A stretch of DNA of 64,000 bases from the NCBI GenBank assembly GCA_022592435.1, contig JABYQS010000064.1, forward strand, positions 124,001 to 188,000. The letters run 5' to 3'. The notes beneath the pieces are model-generated. The model had not been told where the DNA came from. It worked only from the letters and a program-made list of their open reading frames with translations, and did not search any database. This document shows, piece after piece, positions 1 through 9,315 of the stretch; position 1 is the stretch's first letter, and every line of letters begins with the position of its first letter. A program made the position numbers and the translations under genes. This DNA is from Cerioporus squamosus. Its lineage: Eukaryota > Basidiomycota > Agaricomycetes > Polyporales > Polyporaceae.

Positions 1-734
1 TGATGCCCGTTTGAGGCTCGGCACGCGCGTCAGTGGTCACTAGGCGGATATCGCTCGATCCTCGTCAATAACAACTCCTGCAGGAGGTCCCTGTCAGCAT
101 AATCTGCTCAAGAATGTTATAATCCGGAATGCGTACTAGAGTTTCTGTGGACAGAGAGGGACAGAGCGCCCAAGAGGGAAGGTGGTGGTGGTGGTGGTGG
201 TGCAAGGCAAGGAGCGAACCGACTCAGTCCCGCGAACCGGTTCGGTCCGGCCCACAGCGTCTCCTTATATAGCAGACAACGAGGCTCGAGGCTTGCGCAC
301 TTCCAACTCCTTGACCGGTACCGCTCCGTACAATGGCGAAATGTCGCCCACAGTCGAGTCGGCAGGCTGAAACGTTGTATGCGTCGGACGTTCTGATAGT
401 CGACATAGGTGCGAGTTCTTGCCACAAGTGCCAGCGCAGCCATACTAACCACCGGTGGCGGGTAGGTTGTACACTAGCACTTAGTACGAACGTAGAATGT
501 TGAAGACATGCATCCGCCAAACACATCATCGACCTTCCTATCTGACTATGAGAGCCTGGGAAATAACTGATGTCGTCACCTCATCGTCCTCAGATCTCAT
601 ATACACACCATGCGTGGATCTTCCGTGAGTGCAGTGCCCTCACTGTCCCGTTAGCGGCCGCTTCCCATCGGCTTGCACTTACTTCTAGACCGTCGAAGAT
701 CCGTCTGCAAAGCTGCTGAAGCCAAGGCTCGGCG
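1..734. other. Left-edge non-coding stretch
   Basis: I see no convincing gene here. The short open frames on both strands lack recognisable motifs or consistent splice signals. The only distinct element is a short GGT microsatellite. The last 100 bases or so presumably hold the promoter and 5' UTR of the caspase-domain gene. Confidence 0.4.
181..202. repeat. (GGT)n microsatellite
   Basis: About seven tandem GGT units, read directly from the sequence. No function is implied. Confidence 0.85.
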
Positions 735-2981
735 ATGGATCATGCTTCCGCTCCATTGCGCGCGGACTGCACTCTGCAAATCATGGGGTGGCACCCAACG
801 ACTGTAACGCATGAGGACTTGCTGCGTCTCGTACCGCACTACAATATAAGAGCTCTGGCCACGATGCGAAGTATTGAACTACAACGCACTGCACTTCCTC
901 GTTCTAGCTTCGACTCAGTAAGGTCTCGCGACCTCCGCATCTCCAGTGAGTTCGAACGTGAGGAGCGCCGCCCCCACTCTGACCAGACACAATTGCAGTT
1001 CATGGCTGGCCAAGTCTTCGCACTCCTCGTCGGCATCGACAAGTACCAAGCCGGGAACATCTGGAACCTGGATGCCGCCGTCGACGACGCTCGCAGCATC
1101 GAACGATGGCTTATCAGCGATCTCCAAGTTCCTCGCGATCACATCTGCACACTCCTCGACGCCCAAGCAACGAAGCGGAACATTGAGGAACGCTTCGAAA
1201 GTCACCTTCTCGGCAACTCCGCGATCGAGCCTGGCGACGCTATCATCGTCTACTTTGCCGGACATGGAAGCAGCATCCGCGCTCCGCCTGGTTGGTTCGA
1301 CCGGGGTCGCGGGGATGTTTCCGTCCTATGCACTTACGACTACGACACGAAGCTCCCTAAGGGGCAGACGAACGCCGGTATATCAGATCGCTCCCTCCAC
1401 GCCATGCTCCAGGATCTCGCCCGGGTCAAAGGCGACAATATCACCCTCATCCTTGACACCTGCTTCACCCTTCCACCTACCTCCAACGAAGACCCCAAGG
1501 AGCGCCGTTACACCCGCTTCACTCCCACCCGCAAAGCTACTCCCGAGGACCTGCTGGCAGGACTCTGGCGTACTGCTTCTCCACACAAGGCGGAGCCTGT
1601 TGCCAGCCGAGGCTTTACTGGCGTTTCCTCCGACTCTCATGTCGTCCTTGCTGCGTGTAGCTCCGGCTGGGCCGCAACCGAGCGGAAGGACGGTGGCAAC
1701 TTCACTCGTGCCCTGCTGGCGCTCAAGAACGCTCGGCCGCTTCATAAGCTCACCTACGCGGACCTTCCAGTTGAGTTGGCACCTTACATGGGCGATCACC
1801 AGTACGCCGCATGCGCGGGTATGAACGTCGATCGTATCCTCTTCGACGGCGTGCCCTTCGTCCCTGACACACGCTACATCTCAGTCTCCGCGCATGACCA
1901 AGAGCACGTGCAGGTGGATGCTGGTGAGATGCAAGGGATTACGGTGGGCACCGAGTTTGCTATCCATCCTCACAACCGTCGCGGCTCTCTGAATACATCT
2001 ACTGGCATCTATGTGGCCACGCTCGTGTTCGCCACGTGGTGTCTGGCGAAGCCAAAGTCATCCGGGAAGCAGACAGTGCGCGAGGGCTGGGCCAGGGTGA
2101 CTCGGTGGAACAATCAGACCCCGTTCCGCGTCGACGTCAAGTACTCCCTCTTCTCCTTCTTCCGTCGCAACCGCTTGGTTGCCAAGATCCCATCCAGCAC
2201 CATAGACCTGGCGGAGAAGAGCGGCGTTGGGATCCTGAGGGCGAAGAGTGCCAAGAGCGCGGACCTCTCCGTCAAGCTGAAGAGCAAGGAGCTTGTCGTG
2301 GAGCGTCGAGATGCCCTCATCTCTGCGAACTGCCAGAATACTCTGCACATCCCGAGCGCGGAAACGCGCACTGACCTGAAGACGATCGAGGCAGCGGCTC
2401 GGTTCAACATGCATCTGTACCGCAAACAGCCCTCGCGGCCGTTCGCAGGAAAGGTGAGCATGGAGCTCTTCCGTCTCGATCCTTCCTCCTGGACGCGGAC
2501 CAGTGGTAACCTCCTTGTGAAAGGGCGCGCGCAGATCGTGGACGAGAAGGCCGCGAACTCGATCTACGCTGTCGTCCTCCACAACGAATCGGACGTCGAC
2601 CTCTGGCCGTACCTCGCGTACATGGACGCGGGTGGTTACAGCATATCCATGGTCTACCACCCAGATCCTGCTGCCTCCGGCCCCCCGCTCCGCCGACACT
2701 CCCATATGGTGATCGGCTCGGGCTCGACTGAGTCGGAGGCGCTGTCGTTCGCGCTGGCGGATGGCGCGGACAAGGGCGCGGGCTTCCTGAAGCTTTTCGT
2801 CGCGACTGCATACACACCCATGACCATCCTCGAGCAGGGGCCGACGGTCGCGTCGGTCGTGCAGCCGATGTATGGTCCGGGTAGTCGATCTAAGGCTACG
2901 AAGTTCGTTCCCGACAGTGCTCTCTGGGACTCCCTCTTGGCTTCCATCACCGTGGTACGGACAACGCACGCAGATAGATAG
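735..2981 (+). CDS. Caspase-domain (peptidase C14) protein, metacaspase-like
   Basis: Uninterrupted 748-residue frame. From residue 90 it has the p20 caspase fold: a first strand FALLVGIDKY, the catalytic histidine in YFAGHGS (His177), and the catalytic cysteine in LILDTCFT (Cys243). A later VVLAACSSG strand fits the family. The caspase domain ends near residue 380. The remaining 370 or so residues are a unique C-terminal region with no motif I recognise. Multi-copy proteins of this type are common in Agaricomycetes and are usually listed as caspase-domain or metacaspase-like; metacaspases cleave after Arg/Lys, but substrates of this subgroup are unknown to me. The start at 735 gives an 89-residue N-terminal extension; the Met at 1002, directly before the domain, is an alternative start. 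Absence of introns is unusual beside its intron-rich neighbours. Confidence 0.85.
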   Translation: MDHASAPLRADCTLQIMGWHPTTVTHEDLLRLVPHYNIRALATMRSIELQRTALPRSSFDSVRSRDLRISSEFEREERRPHSDQTQLQFMAGQVFALLVGIDKYQAGNIWNLDAAVDDARSIERWLISDLQVPRDHICTLLDAQATKRNIEERFESHLLGNSAIEPGDAIIVYFAGHGSSIRAPPGWFDRGRGDVSVLCTYDYDTKLPKGQTNAGISDRSLHAMLQDLARVKGDNITLILDTCFTLPPTSNEDPKERRYTRFTPTRKATPEDLLAGLWRTASPHKAEPVASRGFTGVSSDSHVVLAACSSGWAATERKDGGNFTRALLALKNARPLHKLTYADLPVELAPYMGDHQYAACAGMNVDRILFDGVPFVPDTRYISVSAHDQEHVQVDAGEMQGITVGTEFAIHPHNRRGSLNTSTGIYVATLVFATWCLAKPKSSGKQTVREGWARVTRWNNQTPFRVDVKYSLFSFFRRNRLVAKIPSSTIDLAEKSGVGILRAKSAKSADLSVKLKSKELVVERRDALISANCQNTLHIPSAETRTDLKTIEAAARFNMHLYRKQPSRPFAGKVSMELFRLDPSSWTRTSGNLLVKGRAQIVDEKAANSIYAVVLHNESDVDLWPYLAYMDAGGYSISMVYHPDPAASGPPLRRHSHMVIGSGSTESEALSFALADGADKGAGFLKLFVATAYTPMTILEQGPTVASVVQPMYGPGSRSKATKFVPDSALWDSLLASITVVRTTHADR

Positions 2982-3449
2982 CTTCCTCCTCATAATACCC
3001 GTACTTATCCTATGTAGCGATTGTTGTTGCTTCACCTCTGGCACATTAGCGTAGATCGCTGTCATGTACGTTAGAGATGTACTACCGAATGATTCTAGAC
3101 TGCTAGATTGCTGCTAGACATAACCTGACCGTGAGCGTGCGAACCTCCATGAGGCAATATTGTCTTCTTGCTATGGTCTTTACATACGATCAGCTTGCAG
3201 GTGCATTGTGAACGTTGTCATTCGAGCGGAAGGGATGTCGTTGAATCAGTGAGTTACGCGGTGTGACGTTCATGCACGTGCCGAAAGCTGCCAGTCACGC
3301 GATCGCGCTACAGCGCGTACGAGGCGCGCAGCGGACCCGGAGCCGTTTGCTTGCTCCCGACCACCACAGCTTGCTGTACCCAACCCAATACTCCCTCTGG
3401 GTCTCATGCGATGATATCCTCTCTTACTCGTTGAGACCCACTATTGCCA
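2982..3449. other. Intergenic, caspase-domain gene to POLK
   Basis: Contains the 3' UTR of the caspase-domain gene and the 5' region of POLK. No further gene or repeat is seen. Confidence 0.4.
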
Positions 3450-6429
3450 ATGTCGACCAAGGACAACGCACCATCATCGACGCCGGACACCGACAGTCTT
3501 GTTCGGCGGCTTGCCGGTCCTTCGACCACCAAAGCAGGGCAAGTCATCTCCATGGATCGTATCTGTGTTCAGTCATATCTCATGGCGATATAGGCTTGCG
3601 AAAGATCAAACGGAAATTAACAGGATCATTGCGGAGGCGTCCAAGGGGTCCAAGTTCTACGAGGTGTGCAGTATGTTGGTGGTATGGATGCTGCATCTTT
3701 GACGTCGACTGAATAGAATGAGAAGCGGAAAGACAAAGACCTGACGGAGAGGATAGAATGTCTTTTGAAGCACAGGGACGAGGTAACGAAGGGTGTCGAC
3801 CTCGGTATGTCTCTGCCTGCCTTTCCCGATAGTCGCCTCTTACCGGATGGTCAGCGAAGGTTGAGCAAGGCGTCGACAAGCTGGTGAGTCGAAGATTACA
3901 TTGGCGTTTTGTTCGGCTATAACGATTTCCTTCCCCAGATTGCGCAGCTGGAAGCACACAGAGACCTGTCCCAAATCATCGTTCATGTAGACATGGATGC
4001 TTTCTACGCGAGCGTCGAACTCCTGGACAATCCGGACTTAGCGAGCAAGCCTTTCGCGGTATGTCTCCCAGTCCATGGTCTCGAGTGTATCCTCTCATGT
4101 GCCCGATCAGGTCGGCCACGGTGTATTGACAACTGCTTCATATGAAGCTCGCAAGTTCGGAGTCCGATCTGGGATGCCCAGTATGATACATTCTTTCCTT
4201 GCCTCTCCCTCAACTCATGCCAAGTGTAGCATTCATTGCGAGAAAGTTGTGCCCGGGCTTATAGTGATGTCCAATCATTTTCACCGGTATAGCGAGATGT
4301 CGGAGAAGGTCATGGCCATCTTCCGACGTTATGATCCAAACATGGCTGCCGCAGGCTGTGACGAAGGATACCTGAAGTGAGTGTTCAACTGCAAGATATT
4401 CGTGCATCCCTAATTTGCGCACCATAAAGTATCACGCCTTACTGCGAGGAACATTCTCTTACCGCGGAGGATTGTGTCTCGCAAATGAGACAGGTTGTAT
4501 ACGAGGAAACGAAGCTTACTGTGAGCGCTGGCATAGCTCCAAACAAGGTTCGTCTAGTTGGTTCAAATCCACGTCCCACGATGGGTCTAACTGTATCCTT
4601 CCCTACTGGCAGATGTTAGCCAAGGTGAGACTAGTTGTATGAGTTCGCAACCGACGGTTAACAACGCAAGGCAGATCTGCTCAGATAAGGTGCGTAGCCC
4701 TTTCTACGAGTGCATGGCATCATGGACGCATCTGCCCAATCCAGAACAAGCCAAACGGCCAGTTCAAGTTAAACTTCGAGCCTGAAGCAATCAAGGCGTT
4801 TATGCACGATCTATCTATTCGTAAGGTCCCTGGTGTCGGCCGTGTCCACGAGCGACTTCTCGACTCCATCGGCATCAAGGTCAGTCGTCACATCGTCATT
4901 GCACCTTCGAAGAAGCTCCTGAGATCGGATGTTCAGACTTGCGGCGATATCTTCACTCAACGAGCCGTGTTGTCGCTGATGGACAAGGAATTCGGGTTGA
5001 TGTTCCTCCTCCAAGCATACTTGGGCATTGCTTCCAACGTGGTCGAGCCTTGGCAGAGGGAGGAGCGCAAGAGCATCGGTGCTGAACGGCACGTCGTCTT
5101 TGTCCAGTTGACTTCCGTTTCTCACCATGTATCGAATACAGGACCTTTAATCCGATTTCAGACACAGAGAAGATCCATGCGAAGTTGGAAGAGGTCGCGG
5201 CCGAGCTGTCGAGCGACATGACCGAGGGCGGATGGACTGGGAAGACGATCACGCTGAAGTATAAGCTCGATACTTACAAAGGTACTCAACCTGGCTTGCT
5301 CATTCTTCAATTCATCGTTCTGACATCGTCGTAGTATTTACCCGGGCGAAGTCCCTTGACAAATGGGTCTCCACCAAGAAGGAGGACCTCTTCGCAGTAC
5401 GTGTATTGAAAGGTCAGCTACTGGACATAACTGAGGCCAGCTCAAAGATCGGCAAGGAGTTGTTGAAGCCTGAACTTCCTTTGACGCTCCGCCTTATTGG
5501 CCTACGGGTGACCAAGCTGAAAGATACGAAAGCCGAAGCGGAATCGAAGGCGCGTGGGATAAAGAGGGTGCGTGTATGCCATTCCAACTCCATCAGTGCT
5601 CGTCCTGACATTCCTGTAGTTCTTCAACTCTGACCCTGCCGGGGGATCCCCTCCCAAGAAGCGTCGAAAGGAAGAAACCTCCTCGACTGAAGGAGGGGCG
5701 GACCCCCTCCAGTTCTCGCAGGACGGCTTCGCGACATCGATGCCCGGCTATGCCGACGAAGCCGACGCAGAAGCAGAGAACATGGCTGACGTGGCGGATA
5801 TGTATGATCAAGACACCATACGAGATCTGAAGCCAAACTCGGAGGCAGGTGCGGCAGTACGACCGTCCTCCTTCAGTACGGCACGTCAGGCCTCTGCAGC
5901 GCCCAAGTCGTCTTCGTCTACATCTGGCCCTTCGTCATCGCCCAGCAAGAAGATGTCAAGGCCAACCAACCACGACCGAGAATATTTCGATGACAAGCAT
6001 GGACCGCTGCTTGAATGTCCGATATGCGGCAAGATGCTGGAAACGGATAACCAGGGCTTGAATGAGCACATCGATTTCTGTCTTAGCAAGCAGGCCATCA
6101 AGGAGGCGCAGACAGCGTCACTAAAGCCTCCAAGCCATGGCGGGTCTTCTCATTCCAAGAAGAGTGGACCGAAGCCTCCGTCATCGAAGGCCGGACAGAA
6201 GGGTCAGAGCGGGGGTCTGTTGAAGTTCGGAAGAAAGGATGATTCAATGATGGTCGCTGAGTCTGCTTTCATAGGTTTTTCGGTGCTGTTGGGACTTTTT
6301 CGGAACTATGTATCTCTCCCATGTAGCCGTATACACAGTCTACACCGTATACCAAGGCGATTCGAAGCGATTCCTTCGCTGACTACTTATGACTCGGTGA
6401 TTCGGCGTTCAGTAAAGTGTTACGCGTGA
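3450..6429 (+). CDS. POLK: DNA polymerase kappa (Y-family translesion polymerase), one-base frame break
   Basis: Nuclear translesion polymerase of the DinB/Pol kappa class. I assign 16 exons: 3450-3538, 3594-3663, 3717-3804, 3855-3883, 3939-4058, 4111-4180, 4230-4376, 4430-4547, 4613-4624, 4675-4689, 4745-4879, 4937-5088, 5142-5281, 5335-5396, 5448-5567, 5620-6429. Visible motifs are the kappa-specific N-clasp (NRIIAEASKGSKFYE), palm motif HVDMDAFYASVE with a catalytic Asp, second acidic motif GCDEGYL, AGIAPNKMLAKICSDKNKPN, the helix-hairpin region RKVPGVGRVHERLL and a little-finger region. A C-terminal UBZ4-type ubiquitin-binding zinc finger (CPICGKM...HIDFC) lies near 6018-6093. Exons 9 and 10 are only 12 and 15 bases. 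Introns 1 and 12 start with GC. Exon 7 has a one-base loss near 4250-4260, without which the frame is continuous (about 725 residues). The last 60 residues are uncertain. Confidence 0.9.
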
Positions 6430-6553
6430 CGTCACGCGTCTCTCTGTAGGCAGTACTAGCACCGCTGAGGCAACTCGCCCCGGAACCGCCATCTTCGACC
6501 TCCAATTCTCCCCCATACTTAGACGGCTACCCTCGCTGCTTCGCAATCCCACA

Positions 6554-7684
6554 ATGTCTGAATACTGGGTCTCAAAGAACAAGTACTTCTGCAAGTACTG
6601 CAACATCTACATCGCCGACGATGCGCCCTCGCGGAAGCAACACGAGACTGGCCTCCGGCACAAGGGTAATGTCGAGCGGTTTGTCCGTGGACTTTACAAG
6701 GCGGGAGAGAAGCGCAAGGCGGACCTAGAGGAGGAGAAGCGGGAGATGGCACGGATAGAGAAGGTACGTCCCTCACCGCTCGCCCGTGCCAAGGCTCCCT
6801 GCGTGTGCTGACATACCCTGCCTCCCTCGGTTCTAGGCAGCAGGCGCGGCGTACGCGCAGGACGTTGCGTCTGGTCTAACGAAGCCCGGCAGCAGCAGCT
6901 CTGCGGGGCCGTCCTCGTCCTCAGCCGCTGCAGGCCCGAAGGTCGCAGCTCCCAAACCCTCGAATCCGTATGCGAACTATACAACCGCTGAGTCGCTAGG
7001 GTACACCGACCCCGACCTAGAGCGCGCCAAAGCGGAGGCGGAGCGGCGTCGTACGGAGGGAATTGCAGGCGAGTGGCAGGTCGTCGATGTCATCCCTCCT
7101 GCACCAGAAGAAGGCGAGGAGGGGGGACAGTCGAAGCACGAGGTGGAGGAGCAGAAGCCTGGGGAGATCAGTGTCAGGGCGGCGGAGAAGAGGCCAGCCG
7201 AAGGTCCGGTCGACGAGGAGGATGCGAGGGGATGGAAGCTCAGGCGGAAGACGGCGGGCGTTGGTCTGGGCGACCTGTACGACCCCGGGGCGCTGCTATC
7301 AAGGTGAAGCCGAAGAAGCAGGAGACGCAGGAACTGACGGGAGGTGCGAGTGTTGCGCCTGCACTGGGCGGGAGCGAGAAGCCAAAATGGTCCGCGAGAG
7401 GATGGAACAAGCCTGGTGCGTCGTCGGTTGCGGATGCCACAGAGAGAGCGGAGGGACAGGAGGGCAAGGCGGAGGAGGGTGACATCAAGGCTGGGGAGGA
7501 TGGTGTGGCGGACAAGTTGATCACGGAGCCGCTGCCCGAGGAGCCTCCCGCTGAGGTGAAGACGGAGCAGGTCAAGGCAGAATCTGTCGAACCAGCTGCT
7601 CCTCCGCCACCAGCCGGCGGTAGTCTGTTTAAGAAACGGAAAGCACCTGTGGGTGGAGGAAGCAGAGGTGGCATGCGGTACTGA
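6554..7684 (+). CDS. WBP4/FBP21-like U1-type zinc-finger splicing protein, one-base frame break
   Basis: Exon 1 (6554-6763) encodes a matrin/U1C-type C2H2 zinc finger at the N-terminus (YFCKYCNIYIADD...RKQHETGLRHKGN), followed by a charged helix. Exon 2 starts at 6837. This layout matches fungal homologues of WW-domain-binding protein 4, a component of activated spliceosomes; no WW domain is visible. Exon 2 is open in one frame to a TGA at 7305-7307, just after LYDPGAL. The conserved-looking continuation (IKVKPKK ... SLFKKRKAP) lies in another frame, open to 7684. One missing base near 7288-7300 would reconcile them and give about 352 residues. It lies 124 bases downstream of POLK on the same strand. 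Role inferred from the zinc finger and overall layout. Confidence 0.75.
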
Positions 7685-8249
7685 TGAAGATGCTGCCGTT
7701 ATGCGCATGTGTCGTGAAGCAGAAACGATATATGCACCTTAGTATGCACTTGTTCAGAGGTATGGTCTAGAGGCTCTCGCTGCGCTCTGGATATGTGAAT
7801 GCTCATGATTAGTATAGTTCAGGGGCCGACATTTGTTGCGAGACTACGACACGAGTACCCTGTCTATGACCGCCCTGGGGAAGCTCTGTAGGTCAAGTCG
7901 CATCCCCGCGTGCACCGTCAGGCTATATCTGCCCACTTCATGCCTCAGCCCTTGCCGGCCGGACTAAGTACCAGCCCCCCGCCCAAGTAACTCCATTATG
8001 TATAAGTTTGATCGTGTACATGGGCTAGTCCACAAACGCCCTTCGAAGAATCAATCGATTGCTGCACGCTGGAGAGCAGATGTCTTTTCCGAATGTTTTG
8101 GTGATATTATGCTTGATAGGTACGAGCGGGGGATATCAGGCAATACAGCGAAGCAACGACGCAGGAGATTATAAGAGTATAGACAGCGTAGCATGGGAGG
8201 TACATCTAGAGTCCGGAAGTGTGTCGACAAGAGAAGGCGAGCTAACGCT
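7685..8249. other. Intergenic between convergent genes
   Basis: Separates the WBP4-like gene and the 3' end of TIM17, which converge here. It should hold both 3' UTRs. No other coding signal seen. Confidence 0.4.
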
Positions 8250-9089
8250 CTAGTGTGATGGCTGCATGTTTTCCGGCACTGCAGAATGAAGGTCAGCATT
8301 GTCATAACTCGAGTGCGAGCGGGTATGTAGAACAAGGCGACCTCGCGTGAAGGGCAGGATGTGGACAGCAAGAACGAGTTGCAGGGTGGAGGAGTAAGGG
8401 ATCAGCAGTGCGGAGAGCATACTCACTTGGCGGTAGTTGTGGACGAGTACCCTCGTTGAATATCCTAGACATGAGCACACCGACACCCTCGAAAACACTA
8501 AGCAGGATGCCGCATGCCACGGCCGACGTAAGAGCGCCCCTAGGCCCACCTGTTTGATCGACTGTAGTCAGCAACTGCAGGACAAGGGAGGAACGTCGGG
8601 ACGTGGAAGAGCTTGAACCAGCCGTCCGGACAAGCTTGTGGAGGGAGGTACACTGAAGACTCACTTCGGGCAGCCAAGCATCCACCTGTAAGGAAACCAG
8701 AGATGATACCATTCCACATGTCCTCTTTTTGTCTGTATCCCTTCACAGCGCAGTCGAAAGTCGAGAACATGCCGCCCCAGACACCAAAGTTGCCACCTGT
8801 TACCGGTGCGCGAGCCTTGATGACAGAGAGGGCACCGACCAGCCGATCGCCCTACATGGGAAGATCAGATGTGCCATCCCAGCACATACATATGTGTACG
8901 CACTCGTGGTGAGTTTCTGGCACCCTTGATACCGTGCCAGATGGTACCACCGACCGCACCCATCGAGAAGGCGCTACCAAAGTCCGAGAGGATAACCCAG
9001 GGGCTAGATAAAGCAAGTCAGTCATGCAGTGGGCCGCCGCGAGATAGAGATGCTTGCCATGGGTCTCTGGTGTGATCAGCGTGGGCCAT
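8250..9089 (-). CDS. TIM17: TIM17, mitochondrial inner-membrane translocase subunit
   Basis: Core channel-side subunit of the TIM23 presequence translocase in the mitochondrial inner membrane. Five exons on the minus strand: 9058-9089, 8904-9003, 8665-8851, 8427-8549, 8250-8278, giving 156 residues, the normal family length. Recognisable blocks are [52 protein letters not shown] and [15 protein letters not shown], then the fourth hydrophobic segment with [10 protein letters not shown]. Intron 1 (9004-9057) has a GC donor: the exon ends CCATG, the intron begins GCAAGC, and no GT donor nearby keeps the Cys-Pro-Trp frame. It is divergent from the CDCA7-like gene, with 226 bases between start codons. 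Confidence 0.95.
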
Positions 9090-9315
9090 GTCGTGTCGTC
9101 GTCGGCGTCGTGCACAGGCAGATGAGCTCCCTCGTCAGAGTCCTTGCACCGTCAGCGGCCGCTCGGCGCCTCAGAAGCACCGGAACAGACGCCCGAAACT
9201 TTTGATTCAGGGCAGGCTAGTCAGACACGGTGCACGTGATACCCGACGCGCCGCGTTTGTGGCTGCTGTTGATCGCCGTTGTCGCTCTCACCGCAACCAC
9301 CACCATCACCCCGCC
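9090..9315. promoter_or_regulatory. Shared divergent promoter, TIM17 / CDCA7-like
   Basis: The only sequence between two head-to-head start codons, so it must carry both promoters. No TATA box is obvious, as usual for housekeeping genes. Assignment is by position only. Confidence 0.5.

Noticed and set aside
946..1824. 292-residue plus-strand frame inside the caspase-domain gene
   Set aside because: Overlaps the conserved frame in another register and has no family features.
2058..3065. 335-residue minus-strand frame opposite the caspase-domain gene
   Set aside because: It is a shadow of the caspase-domain gene; composition is Arg-rich and no motif is present.
4548..4612. GGTTCAAATCC in a POLK intron, like a tRNA B box
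   Set aside because: The flanking bases do not form a T-stem and no acceptor or anticodon stem can be drawn; it is part of a normal intron.
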